From: Fasciolopsis buskii
Taxonomy: Eukaryota; Platyhelminthes; Trematoda; Plagiorchiida; Fasciolidae
Length of the DNA stretch: 64,000 bases
NCBI GenBank assembly: GCA_008360955.1
Contig: LUCM01008707.1
Location: 179,202 to 243,201, forward strand
Direction of reading: 5' to 3'
Made by a program: the position numbers and the translations under genes. Under the pieces are notes generated by a model, which made no database searches, was not told the origin of the DNA, and was given only the letters and a program-made list of their open reading frames with translations. This document shows, one piece after another, positions 34,726 through 46,599 of this stretch (position 1 is its first letter; each line of letters begins with the position of its first letter).

Positions 34726-35880
34726 CCCTGTGGACGCTGGGCAGATGCCCACGTGCGAGTAGCCCGTTTCATTCACCTTTGCCAGTCTGTGCGAGCTGGA
34801 CAGTTGCTGCGGAACGATCGGAGACATATTTCCTCGTGTACCGGCCCTCCTTTGCCACAAACTGTTGTGCGACCGGTCGCACGCCGTGATCAACCGCATG
34901 GGTTGAGTTCCCGTCCTGCTCTCAATACCGCCTTAGGACACCTCTCGTCTCGTCTGCAAAGTCCGCAAACTTTAGCATGTCCACGTCAGTGGGATAGCTT
35001 GGCCCATCCTCAACCTCATCTCCGCCCCCAAACTTCCCAACCCCCTATGGCGTCCGTTCCCATTGTCAATTCTGGGACTGTATTAAACTCCACTGCAGAG
35101 TTCGATAAGAATCCATTTTGGAATTATGTTATGAATAGTGTGATGTCTAATTTATCCCCAAACGATTTGACTCCAGCTCATTCTGCGTCTGGCTCGGAAG
35201 CAGTAGACGCATTTTGGTCTTCAGTTTTGCAAAAACTGACTAGAACTGGTAACAATGTCGGTGGCAATACACAGAGTAATTCTGATAACCATGGCACCGG
35301 GACAGGCACTTCGAACTCACACGGTAAATTGCAACCCGGTCAACCAATCTCCGGCCCTGTCCGGTCCATCCAAGGCCTACCTGGTTTATCGTCCGACTCA
35401 ATTTTTTCCAGTGCTGATCACATTCCACAACATGGGCCACGGTATCCCCCATCCAGTTCTTCAGCATTATCTCATTCATTAAATCCTCTTCGTCACGGTT
35501 CCCCCTCAAGTCTTCCTGTTCACCTACCGGCAGGTTCTAGTGATAATCGACTTGGACTTGATTCAAAACGGCCACGTCTGGAATCCATCTCCGGGCATTG
35601 TGACCGAGGTCATCAGACTCAGTTCCCCTTAGCTTCGCGATTTCCGCATCCGAGTATCCTGCCAGTAGGTGGCTCGCATCAAAACAGTCAGGATGTGATT
35701 CACGCCGCCGCCAGGCTGCTGAATGGGTTTCATGGTCTTCCTTCGGTGTCTGCCTCGGGAAGCATGATGCATCAAGCATCTTCTGGCCTAAGCGATCTGA
35801 GAAGTGCCGAGATTTTGGATAAGACCCGGTTAAAAATGGGCGGTATGGCACCTAATTTGGCTCCAGTTCATCGCTGGTAG
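34726..35880 (+). CDS. Terminal exon (384 codons plus stop) of the large split gene
   Basis: With the acceptor at CTCACTCTAG (ending 34725) the exon starts in phase 0, matching 33856, and is open to TAG at 35878-35880. A later acceptor, GCTGGACAG ending at 34803, would also keep the frame and would remove the atypical start PCGRWADAHVRV. The protein has two aromatic patches, NPFWNYVMNSVMSNL and VDAFWSSVLQKL, Gly/Asn/Ser linkers, a basic KRPRLE patch that could be a nuclear localisation signal, and a final segment DVIHAAARLLNGFHGLP. It ends NLAPVHRW. The family is unknown; the architecture suggests a transcriptional co-regulator or scaffold. Confidence 0.8.
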   Translation, partial: PCGRWADAHVRVARFIHLCQSVRAGQLLRNDRRHISSCTGPPLPQTVVRPVARRDQPHGLSSRPALNTALGHLSSRLQSPQTLACPRQWDSLAHPQPHLRPQTSQPPMASVPIVNSGTVLNSTAEFDKNPFWNYVMNSVMSNLSPNDLTPAHSASGSEAVDAFWSSVLQKLTRTGNNVGGNTQSNSDNHGTGTGTSNSHGKLQPGQPISGPVRSIQGLPGLSSDSIFSSADHIPQHGPRYPPSSSSALSHSLNPLRHGSPSSLPVHLPAGSSDNRLGLDSKRPRLESISGHCDRGHQTQFPLASRFPHPSILPVGGSHQNSQDVIHAAARLLNGFHGLPSVSASGSMMHQASSGLSDLRSAEILDKTRLKMGGMAPNLAPVHRW

Positions 35881-36124
35881 CTATCTACCGTCTGTGCAGT
35901 TTATCTAAACCCAAAGTTCTGTTCGAATTGTTTTTCATTTCATTGAAATTTAGACAGTCCTTTGACGTGCTGTGGTTTCGGTATATATAACTACCCGGTT
36001 CTCTCCATTTTCTTTTGTGTGTATTCATCATATGCGATAAACCGAGTCTCCTTCTTTGAGAACACACTCTGGCATTATACCGTGATTACCATCCTCCTTT
36101 CACTTGGAGTAGAGCATTCAGTGA

Positions 36125-36130
36125 AATAAA
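36125..36130 (+). terminator. Polyadenylation signal AATAAA
   Basis: AATAAA lies 245 nt after the stop of the large gene in the same orientation, with T-rich sequence downstream. A second AATAAA at 37135-37140 could mark a longer 3' UTR. Confidence 0.6.
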
Positions 36131-38107
36131 GTCACTGATCATTCTCTCAACTCCATTATTCAATCCTCACTATTTGTCACGGACAGCGTTGACCCTGGAG
36201 TTTGACATACTCGATCGATCGATGGGAATGGCTTTTCCACATGGATTCATAAAATTGATATTTCCTCTTAAAGCCACCAACAATTTCGTACGTTTTTCCA
36301 CGGATGTGGTCTCATTGCATCACTTTCATCATGGTGTTTCTTGTAATTTTGATTCGATCTGCAATAGAATTGGTTGTAACTACAGCCTTAGTTACTCAGA
36401 CTACTGTGTGGTCTTATTGATTACATTCTTAGCCTGTTGTTCTTGTTACTATCAGCACTTCGGCTATAGTCATTTGTTGACCTCCACGCCAACCTGGGGG
36501 GTCCGTTATCATTTTTTTGTATCTACTAGAACCACTTTTTCCGCTCTTGTTCCTCCTCATATCAAGTTGTGATAGCTTCAAACATAGTCCTCATTCGGTT
36601 GTTGCCTGCACTACCTTCAACGTGCCTCATGGATCTGTTCTTGTTCACGTGTTTTTGTGCTGTGGCTGTATGTGTGCGTGTATTCTGTGGTGCGTATGTT
36701 CGTACTTCCCCTCCCCCACCCTGGGGCTGTGTCAATCGTGTATCTTCGCGATTTGCAAATATCTTTTTGCCGCATTGAGTCCTCTTTGATCATGATTTCT
36801 TTCCCTTTTTATTATTATAATTATCATACCATAATTATCTCCGTCACATCTATCCGTCCAAATATTTGACCACATTCACCGTGGACACTCCCATTGTACA
36901 AATACCCTTCAAAAATCTCACTCAAACTGTGCCTCATTGTTTTCTACTGTTTCTCACCGAGTGCGTAGTCTGTACACTCACACTCAGGCCCGTTGGATGA
37001 CTCATCTGTTCTCTTGACTCCACTGTTAGATCCCTCAGTTTTTTCCAACCCCGCCTAACATGGCTGCTTTGATTGCGTGAACAGTTAGTTCCCCAATCAG
37101 ATCACGATGATCCATTCCTTTTCCGATCAGTCTAAATAAAATTGACTTTTGCATCTTTCCTTCCATCTCTACTCTTGTCTCCTCTCATTCGGAGCTATTG
37201 GACCACTGGCTGATCCACGCAGTCTATCTCTTCGTTTTCTCTGTACCCTGATATTATTCTGTTTCGTTTGACGCATGCTCGATCGCCCGTTGCATTCAAA
37301 TCGTTTTGATCTTTGTGTTCTGGGTTAATGAAGTGTTTGTAGGGGGCAGTACCATCGCTTTCACGCATGCACTTAGATGGGGATAGCCAAAGCAGACGTC
37401 GAGTGAGTGTTACTATGTTCTTTGCTATTGAACTTTCCATTCTCGTTTGGACAACAAGTAATCATACCTAAGTTCGGTAAAACTGTTGGAAGTGCTGTCG
37501 TCCTCGGGGTATTCCAATACTTGTTGGATTGCTGCAGTTAGTTGTAGCCCGTTCGTGAATGGCTTAATTCCCTGCAATATTTGCATGGCGCATCTTTATC
37601 AGTCGTTAAGCGGTGTACGCCAGTTTGTATGCCCAGTCAACAGACAAGTGTTAAGTGATGCTATCCTAGACGCATTGCCGTTAGTGTGTGACTAGTATCG
37701 ACCACATTGGTCCTTGCGATGCTTTCTGCGTTCTTTTGGGCCGCGCGGGCCTATCTCAGGATTGGAACAAACATTTCTGAAAATGGTGTGGCTTCCATGG
37801 TCCGAATTCGCAAAACGATGAAACAAGCAGAACTGGTGAGCCTGATGCCTAATATAACAACCATCCACAAGATTGGCATTCAGCCATATTTCTTTACCAA
37901 CACTGTCTGTCCGAAACACATCACGAGGATTCACGCGTTTTATCTTGCTCCGGTAAAGATATGTTCAATTAATTTATTACCAAGGTTTAGCAATGATTCT
38001 CTTCTGCCTGGGTTTACGCTTGACTTTAGGATAGTTTTGTTGTCGCATTTGATCGGTCATTGACTAAGGTGACAATCATTGAGACCATTTCTTTGAGGAG
38101 ATGTGAA
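36131..38107. other. 3' flank and intergenic sequence
   Basis: Pyrimidine-rich on the plus strand to about 37.2 kb, compatible with a long 3' UTR or intergenic DNA. Overlapping short ORFs in several frames (36517-36869) reflect T-rich composition and are not convincing genes. Confidence 0.45.
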
Positions 38108-38354
38108 GCATGCTTCAAATTCTGTTAGTTTATTGCAGCAACTTTCGAAATACTGGAAGTCGTGTTGATATTGCATCGTTCACACGGGGCCAACACCCCG
38201 AAAGGGCTACAGCAGTGATCAACAGAAATTGATTGGTTATGTAGATGTTCAGCGATTGTGCAGATTGATGTATTGTCTTAAAATTACTATTAGAGTCGGG
38301 ATTTCGGAGTAGAAAATTTATGCCAACGGTGTTGCTTATGGATCTTTTGTGTCA
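38108..38354. repeat. 0.25-kb dispersed repeat, copy 1
   Basis: Matches 41141-41361 from GCATG to GATCTTTTGTGTCA with scattered substitutions. It includes CGTTCACACGGGGCCAA and TTGTCTTAAAATTACTAT. No coding capacity, and no terminal repeats are visible. Class unknown. Confidence 0.85.
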
Positions 38355-41140
38355 AATTTGAAGATTATGAGATGTGCGCTAAGTGCACTAGTCCCACTCG
38401 GATTAGGAATTCTAGACCCATTCGGCAATCCTCAACGTAGTCTTACCCCCAGCCGTTCCAGGTGGGTCGCGTAAATAAACAGCATCGAGAGGACTGATAT
38501 GCAGTTTTCGTGCGAAGCCGCGTGGGTGCCCACGTTCTTGGCCAAGAATGTATTTCGAGTTGGAGTTCCTTTACAGGTGTCGACTACCGTTCTCAGTTTA
38601 TCCGCCGAACTGTTTCCACCTTGTCCAGCAGTAAACACGGGCTTGATAACATTATCATTAGGCCAGTGAACCTGTGCGATTCATACAAGGAACGGACCAA
38701 GCTACGTATGACAGTCGCCAAAACTAAGCTAATCACAGCTTTGTTTAGCAAGCAAACCGTTTTCGGTTGGTAGGTCACGCAAACACGATGGCAGTTTGGC
38801 TATCCTTAGGTGTACCGAAGTGAAGCATCCTCAACGCAGTGAAAGTGAAACTTGACCAGTGAATTTTTCGTAGTTAAACATTCTACGACGATCAGATGGG
38901 ATGAATCCAACCACCACAATATGTACTGTCGAAATTGATACCCCTTAGTTTCATCAACATGGAACTGCTTTGGAACTTCAGTTCAGGCAATTTTTTGTGA
39001 CAATGATAACAGGAAAACGACTTAGTTCAGGGTGAAACCGGATAGTACTAACTATTTAATGACTTTTTCTTTTTTCTCAATTTCGACAGTTTTCAAAGTT
39101 CCGACGGTCGATCTGAGCACCCGCTTTCATTCATTGTGCATCGAGGTAGTCCCTAATGACGAGGAGCTGCTCGCATTTCCCTTTAAGCTTTCACATTTTT
39201 TTCGAATTGAAACTAGCATCAAATCTCGCAGCAACCGGTTGATTTGCCGCTTGTTAGGAAGTCTTTCTCAGATCACCGGGAATGGAGAATTCCGATTCTC
39301 AGCTCGGATCAGTCAAGCCACAGTTTGCCCTCTAGTTCTCCTTTGGTTGATCAGGCGAAACTAAATTGTGCCACGGCCAGCATCTTGCGCAGGTATACAT
39401 TTCATAATCCACAACAATTTTTTGTACAGTGCCGTTATAACGAAGACCTACCGTATTCCTACGCACGCTCATGTGGGCTTGTTTTTTTATAGCACGCCAG
39501 TCTTTGACTCAAGCAGTTGCGCATTTAGTAATGTCTGATTTGATGTTTTCTGTTGGATTCGTGTGTTTGCATTGATTCAATGAAGCCATAGAACTTCGGG
39601 TGCTTTTGCACACTGAACCCATAGTCACAACTGATTCTTAGCAGGCGTCGGCAAAGTACAAGGACAATTAGTAACTCGTTCAATAGGCACAATACTAAGC
39701 CTTTGGATTCAATTAAAACCATCGCAGCTGTTTTCGTCCAAAAGTTGCGGCGTACTAATTGCGAATGACTATTAGGTTATCCCATACAGGTATGCTGCCA
39801 GTGTGGTCCGGTAAGATTGTCATCTCATACAGTCGCCAACTGTAAAACAAAGTGCTAATAAGTGGTCTCATGGATTAGCCCGATTAATGTCCACGAATGT
39901 TGAACTAATTTAGTGCATTTTCTCTGCTCACCAGCACATGCACAGTTTTCCTACGTCTCAGTCATATTTTATTCATCCGAGGTGAATGTCCATCTTATTT
40001 TGGGTGTATAGTAGTGTTATTTGATCTGAAGTGACCGAAACAAAATCGAAAACCGGACATGTCTTGAGCGGATGTATCTGGCACCAAGTTGACTACTCGT
40101 CCTGAGCACTCGAAATGTTCGCAAATGATCACGCGGCTCACCTAGCCTTTTCTGAGGGAGTTCTACTCAGTGCCTTGTGAATGCGTTTACACTCAAGGTG
40201 GTTTCTACTAGGCTGAATGATATTCAATCTGGTGAATTTGGGTGAAGTCAGGAACGAGATAGTGACAATTAGAGAGGCTAGCTGCATTCCAGCCTCTCAG
40301 ATGGATGTAAAAAATATAAGTGGAATGGAGTTTCCCGCGACGAAATCGGTTTCTGAGCCCTTGGTGATATGCTGTGACCGACATTGGTAGTGTCAACAGG
40401 TGCTCCGGTGCACGTCTGCTTCACAGAAAGGTGCAAATACATTTGGACCCGGATGGGCGTATCCATTTTGCACGTGTGGCCACGGACGGTCAGTGGAAGT
40501 TATCTGATCGTGTGGCCCTAAAAAAACGGTTGTACTCAATCCCACATGCTTTCCATGAAGGGATAAGCCATACTTCTGCTCATGGACGTATAAGATTTGC
40601 AAGACCCATCGAACGGTCAGGACGCAACCGAAACCTGGACGATAAGCCATCGACTCCAAAAGCTTGGGTGGGGTGGAAAATGACTTCAAAAAGATATCGG
40701 TAGGTTTCCACACAATAGCGAACAAGCACCACTTCAGTTCTACTTACGACAGTACAATAAAATGCTCTGGCTAAAATGAGAGGTACATTGAGGTAAAGTG
40801 ATGACGGTGTCTATGGAGTTATTCTGGAGACTGAAATTGGAAAGATTACAAAAAATGTAAGTCACCCGTTTGAATAAGACGTCCTTTGTTGACGACGTGA
40901 CAAAACTAGGGTGGGCAAATACTGTTTACATCGCTTCATTCCTAGTACAAAAATGAACTATTTGTATTAAGCGATGCGAAGCTGCAGAGGCGGATATACC
41001 ACCAAGTTCACGTTGATCTCAAACGCACCGCACAGGCCAGACGCCTCAGACCACTGGTATTTCCGAGGCCATCTCTCCGATTCTTTTCTTGACATACATG
41101 ACTTACGGGATTAACGAAAAACTGTTGAACCGGCAAACGG
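38355..41140. other. Intergenic sequence, unassigned
   Basis: Several ORFs of 60-110 codons (39032-39364, 40374-40703 and its antisense) lack recognisable motifs. I see no gene that I can support. Confidence 0.35.
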
Positions 41141-41361
41141 GCATGTTTCAGATTCTGTTAGTTTAACGCAGCCACTTTCGAAATGCTAGAAGTGCTGTTA
41201 ATATTGCATTGTTCACACGGGGCCAATACCCCGAAATTGATTGGTTATGTAGATGTACAGCGATTGTGCAGATTGATGTATTGTCTTAAAATTACTATCA
41301 GAGTCGGGATTTCGGAGTAGAAAATTTATGCTAACGGAGTTGCTTATGAATCTTTTGTGTC
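41141..41361. repeat. 0.25-kb dispersed repeat, copy 2
   Basis: Second copy of 38108-38354. It lacks about 24 bp between two GAAA words that are both present in copy 1, so the loss looks like a microhomology-mediated deletion. Confidence 0.85.
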
Positions 41362-41399
41362 ACTTGGTACAACGGGTCTGTACTGCTGCCAACTGATTA

Positions 41400-42690
41400 A
41401 CTTACATTAGGCTCGTCTCCTGTCGCTGACTGCTGCAGACCGGCCACTGTTATTCCCGTCCCAAAATCTAGCAGTTCTACTGCTTCAGCTAAACGCCTTA
41501 AGAGCTCTCTGTCCGAAATTGACAAATGTTGCTGTGCTTAAGCGCCTGCGTTCTATTTTTCCTCCCGATGACCCTTTTCAGTCTGCCTCTAAATCTAATA
41601 GGTCCACTTTGGACGATGTCGCCTCTCTCAACCACCACATTTGTAAGTAAATTAGATGCATTGATTAAACCTGTGCGTTGCACCTTTCTAAATAATTCAT
41701 CTCTTTTACTTCACAAACTGAAAATATTTGATTGTCCCAGTTCTTAATTAGCATGGCTGTCTGATCAACTTGCTAACCGAACCCAATGCGTACAGCTGGG
41801 CGGTAGAACTTCAAAACCGTTTGTGGACAACTCAGGCGTGCTACAGGATGCTGTTCTTTCACCGTATCTCTCTACGTACATCAGTGACTTATCAACTTGT
41901 TCCCCCTGTCATCTGTTTAAGTATACTGATGATATCGCCCCCTTCTCAATCCGTTTCGAACAATGAAGATTTTCAAATTTTTTCCAAAAACCTATCTTCC
42001 GTTTACGATTTCTCCGCAAAACCTGGTTTGAATCTCAACAAATCGAAATGTTTCCTATGTCTGTTCTCTCTCACTATCTCCCTCTCGGTCACTCTACCCA
42101 TCTGAACCGTCATTCATCAATTCAGAAGCGCTTACCAGGGTTGATTCTGTGAAACATCTAGGATTTACCGTTGTTCAAATTCTGAAGTGAACTCCTCACA
42201 TTTCTACCTATGTAAAGAATCTCCGATGGTTGTCATTCCAAATCAGGAAACTTCGACGCTACAGGGTGAAACAAAGCACCATCTCGCGATTTGTATACCA
42301 ATGTGTTTTTCCAATCCTTCCTCACTTTTCTCCTGTTATTTTTCCAGGCTAACCTAGAAAAGACTTTAAAATTCTTCGCCGGAGGCTATCAATTATTAAC
42401 CATGTGTCTTTCATACCACTAACTGAGTTGTCCCTCAATCTATGTGATCAGCATTCATCAGCATGTGAGAAGTTTTCTCGCAGAATTCGTTCAGGTCCCA
42501 CGTATCCTCTGCACGACGATCTTTCAAAGCTCCGCCCTCATTTCTACACGACCGGCTTTTCATTCCATACCCTCTAGAATCTAAAGGAACTACACTGTCC
42601 CATATTTAGCACGGATTTTGACAAACCTTGTCCTGGTTTCAGTCGAATACCTGAACAACCTTTCATAATGCGCTCAGATCATTCCTCGAT
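41400..42690 (+). mobile_element. CR1-like non-LTR retrotransposon fragment (reverse transcriptase)
   Basis: Across shifting plus-strand frames the reverse transcriptase pattern is clear: LNALRALCPK and LKRLRSIFPPDDPFQ at the start, DQLANRTQCVQLGGRTS before motif B, YISDLSTC, then the catalytic box Tyr-Thr-Asp-Asp at 41922-41933. LNLNKSKC, VKHLGFTVV and YVKNLRWLSFQIRKLRRYR follow, and ILPHFSPVIFPG with FKILRRRLSIINH near the end. This order is typical of CR1/Jockey-type elements. Frameshifts and stops are frequent. It shares the SPVIFPG segment with the element ending near 47.7 kb, so both are one family. It is inactive. Confidence 0.7.
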
Positions 42691-43879
42691 GAGCCTTTAT
42701 TTTATTTTTGCAAGGTGTTGAGCGTGATTTTCTTCCATTTTATTTTTGCCCTCACATTTTTCTCAACTGGAATGCGACATTATTTATTGTACGCAAAAGT
42801 CCATACAATACAATGCGAATTATATTCAAACTGTCAATAAGGTCCAAAGACGACAACGCGTATGGGTCTAACAACATCAGCGTACTGTAATCCGAATTGC
42901 TCCATTCTTCATCTACCTTCGTGAAGAGTTTGACCTCTGGTGAAATGCCATTCCTCATTAACAATAAGAACGCATTTTATGAATGTCCCTCTTATATCTG
43001 GTTAATCGATGTGACATTAATTTAAAAACGTGTCGCACCATAACTCTCTTTGTCGTTGTATTACTCAACTATTCGAATCTTCAGTTTGAAGGTTCGTATG
43101 ATTATAAACCTCTCACCAACAGTCCTAATAACTGCGTTTGTTGAGTAATGGACAAGTAAACTCAAGGATGATCACAAATTGACCATCCACTTGGCTGTCA
43201 TTGAGAGAATATGCCATGCCATTCTGCCCAGTTTCTTTCCACCAGGAAACTGTTTCTCATGCACTAAGTGAGTTAGAAATGCGGATGATTAGTACTAGTA
43301 CAACTGACTATTAGAAGTCAAAATGGTTCAGTTTATGATACACGCACTCCAGTCCCTTTTGTTCTGGTGATCGAACTTGACTCTACTGGTCTGTGTTGTT
43401 CCCATTTTCATTTGTTGTCCTGGCCCTACAGTCAAATAGAACTTCGCTGGGACAGTCAATATATTTTTGGTAGGCAAGTTATGTCCGTTTGGATACTCAT
43501 GTCTAAGACAAATTCAGTTAATTATGATTTGTAAAGTCAAGCAAAGAAACGTCGAAAATAATTGTCTGTCTACAACCCAGTTTTCCCATATCATAAGGAA
43601 TATTTTGGCACTTAACCTGGTGATAAATGACAAAAATAGACTAAGGTACCACTAGCCAAGGCCAACCTCGGGTAACAACTTTATGCAATTACAGACCATT
43701 GTTTCCAAGTGTAACTAAATCACTCCACCTTTTGTGATTGTTTGGCACGTAAAAGTGAGTTTTCTGGATCCTAGAGTACTTCGGGAAGGGCGTTGCTCTT
43801 GTTTCTACTTCCTAGATCAAGATATTTTCTGCGCATATCAGGAGACGAGGCAGCTTGAATTGCAGGTCAAGGTGGTGGG
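42691..43879. other. Intergenic sequence, unassigned
   Basis: Nothing is recognised. The left edge may hold further CR1 3' sequence. Confidence 0.35.
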
Positions 43880-44410
43880 GCACTAGTCCCGTCTGACAAA
43901 GCTGAAACGACTGTTTCAGATTGGGCCCTGGTTAATAGCCGTCTATGCACCGTATGAGACCGTGGGTCGGTTGCTGCTTCAAAGGTTGTTTGTATTAATC
44001 ACAATTTATTGTCATGTCGACATATGATCCAACGGACGGTAGCACTGATATGCCGGAGGACGAGTCTTATGATGGCCCGGAGACTGTCTTTCACATGGAC
44101 AATAGCTCCTATACTATAAGGCGAGTAGGTGACCTTGATGCACAGGTTGAGAGACTCAGTGCATCCGCTGAGTGTGAAGATAACGGGGATAGGTTTCTCC
44201 TGTTTTGTGCAAAAGACCGTGAATTCTTGCCTAACAGTATTTTCGACACAGTGCGCGTCACACAGAGACATGGCGTTCTATCTGCACTGGTATTCTTAGT
44301 TAAATCGAACAAATCGCAGTAAGCCTTCGTTGGCCTGGTTCCGTCCAAAACTGTAGATCCTACCGCTCTACTTACGTAGAGTCGGACCACATATTAGTTT
44401 TAGTGTGACT
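43880..44410 (+). mobile_element. RTE endonuclease remnant
   Basis: The frame at 44014-44322 reads VGDLDAQVERLSASAE and EDNGDRFLLFCAKDREFL, matching the conserved V-G-D-x-D-A-Q-V, D-N-G-D-R-L-L-x-x-C block of the RTE endonuclease. The next frame continues ETWRSICTGILS and then VQNCRSYRSTYVESDHILV, the end of the same domain. No reverse transcriptase follows. It is a solitary decayed fragment. Confidence 0.65.
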
Positions 44411-46080
44411 TTCATTGGAGCTCAATATCTATTGACAAAACCACAAACCGTTTTGGCCGCAGAATGTCCATATAATCCGGATTTTTGCACTGGTCACCAG
44501 CGAAACCACGAGGTAAGCTAGAGACGCCCTAAATGGTATCACCTGTGTATTTAAAGTACCACTGATTCAAAATTATCCCCGGAATCTATTTCCCTGCACA
44601 ACTGTTATGGAATACCTGGATGTTTTCCGTGGTAGTAACGTAATCTTATGTTAAAATTTCGCAATCGATTTCGATATCGAAATTGGGAGTGGTAAATTTT
44701 CTGTCTGTTCTGTCAGCAAAGAACAACCAGCAATCAGTAAACCAAATACCACAGAAATTTACAGGGTCAGTCGATAAAGAATCGCAGTACTTACGCATTC
44801 GTGGGACCAATCAGGGTCGGTCAGTCCGTTACTTGCAGAAAACGGACTGATACTTCATAGAAATTTCACTTGCAACAACTACTGCTATATTTTGCAGTTT
44901 TAAAGCCTCGCCTGACAGCCTCTGAGACCTTTGTTCTCGAAATGTCTACTTGTTTAGGGTTTAAAAATTGTGTAATGCTGTTAGTTTTATCTGATGGTGC
45001 AAAGTATTTGTTGAGCATCAAACCATCCGAGATTGCTTGCGAAAGAGACGAAAAAGCCATTTCTACTTTTTATGCGACCATTTATCACGCCCGTCCCGAA
45101 CCAGGACCCTCCACTTGGTGATGCACAGATTTCAGTGGAGAAAAATCAGCCAAATATGCCTCTTTTCCAGACTGCTCGTTTGGACTGAATTCCTCTTTTA
45201 ATAAGATTACCGAAGAGAATCGCCACAGGTTAGCTGAACATTTGTATTATTCGCAAAAATGATTTCACAATTCTTATGAATTTTATCAGATCACACAGCA
45301 CCTATATCTACTCAGATGACAGTGAATTTTCAACATCAAACACATCATAGTTTGACAGATGCATTGATGAAGATAGTGGGCAAAATAATCGATGCGCACT
45401 TGAACAAGATGATCGGCGTGCTGAAACAAATAATAGAATTGTGATGGTTAAATGCTCCTATTATTGTAACGCAATGTTTAGTACTTTGCATACCTCCCCG
45501 TTCTGTTCTAAACATGATGTTGGTCTGTCCTGTGACGCTTTCATACCTATTCTTGTACTACTATTGTCTGACTGTCTATGCTTTGCTGCCATTGATTTTA
45601 TCCACACCTCCACCTATGCCTTACGCGCTTTCATTTCGGCTGACGTATGACTTATTCCTATCGGCTGCAACGTAATTTTGTACAGAGTAATCACCGACAG
45701 TTCGAAAATCTTTCACTTGTGATTACATGCCTCTGTTTCGTCCAATGATGACCCCCTCATTTCAGTTATATTAACCATTTACTCCAACTGTGCACACCAG
45801 TCCTTCGTCAGAACAAAATAGACCAAGAATAAGACAGGAAACTTGTCTCACGAAAGTATTTGCCTGCTTCAAAGACCCGTGCCCATTGTTTCTCTTGTTT
45901 AAATACTCTCTATCTAAGCCTCACTTATTCACAAAAGCATTCAAAGAAACTGTTTAATTTTGCCGTCTCATTGAAACGCGGGATAATCTCATACGGTTGA
46001 AAGGAACCGCCTGTAAACTTCGCGACCAAGTTAATCCATCTTAATCAAACATGAGATAAAAAGCCTGAACTCATCCTTCA
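44411..46080. other. Intergenic sequence, unassigned
   Basis: Nothing is recognised that I can support. The right part may be the 5' region of the CR1-like element at 46.6 kb. Confidence 0.35.
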
Positions 46081-46599
46081 CCAGTTTGTTTTTCAACACT
46101 ACCGAGAGTAATACTCTTGGGTATGATATCAGGCTCCTATCCGGGCATTGTGTTCGGTCGCCGATTCGCACTGGAAATTCTGAATGCCACTTTCATTCGC
46201 CCATCTCCCGACACCTTCCCATCCAAAATAATGCCTGTTTCCCCAGAAGTGGAACCCATTTCTTTAGGTGAAATTTTCAAGCCTCTTTGATCCTCCGAAA
46301 CTGCGTCTGGGGTTGGTCCAGACGTCCAAAACGGATGTAAGTCCTCTCTTGGATATTATGACTGTTTGTCAACAAATACTTTGTTACCGCTGCTGTTCCA
46401 GCTCCATGGAAATCTACAAAGGTCATTCCTGTTCCAAATCGCAGATCCTCAATTATTTTATCAAAGTGATTTTGTCCCACTCTCATTGCCTCGTCTGCGC
46501 TCAAATTGACTGGACTTGCTGCCCTCAGTCGTTTGAGTTCCTCTCCTATTTTCCCTAATTGACCCAGTTCATTTTGCTCATAAGCCGGAGAGGTGAACT

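Noticed and set aside
36174..36869. Cluster of hydrophobic, Cys-rich ORFs that could suggest a membrane protein
   Set aside because: Three overlapping frames are open at once because the strand is T-rich; the stretch follows the stop of the large gene and looks like UTR or flank.
40374..40725. Overlapping 109- and 110-codon ORFs on opposite strands
   Set aside because: Neither has a recognisable motif, splice context or codon pattern that would favour it.
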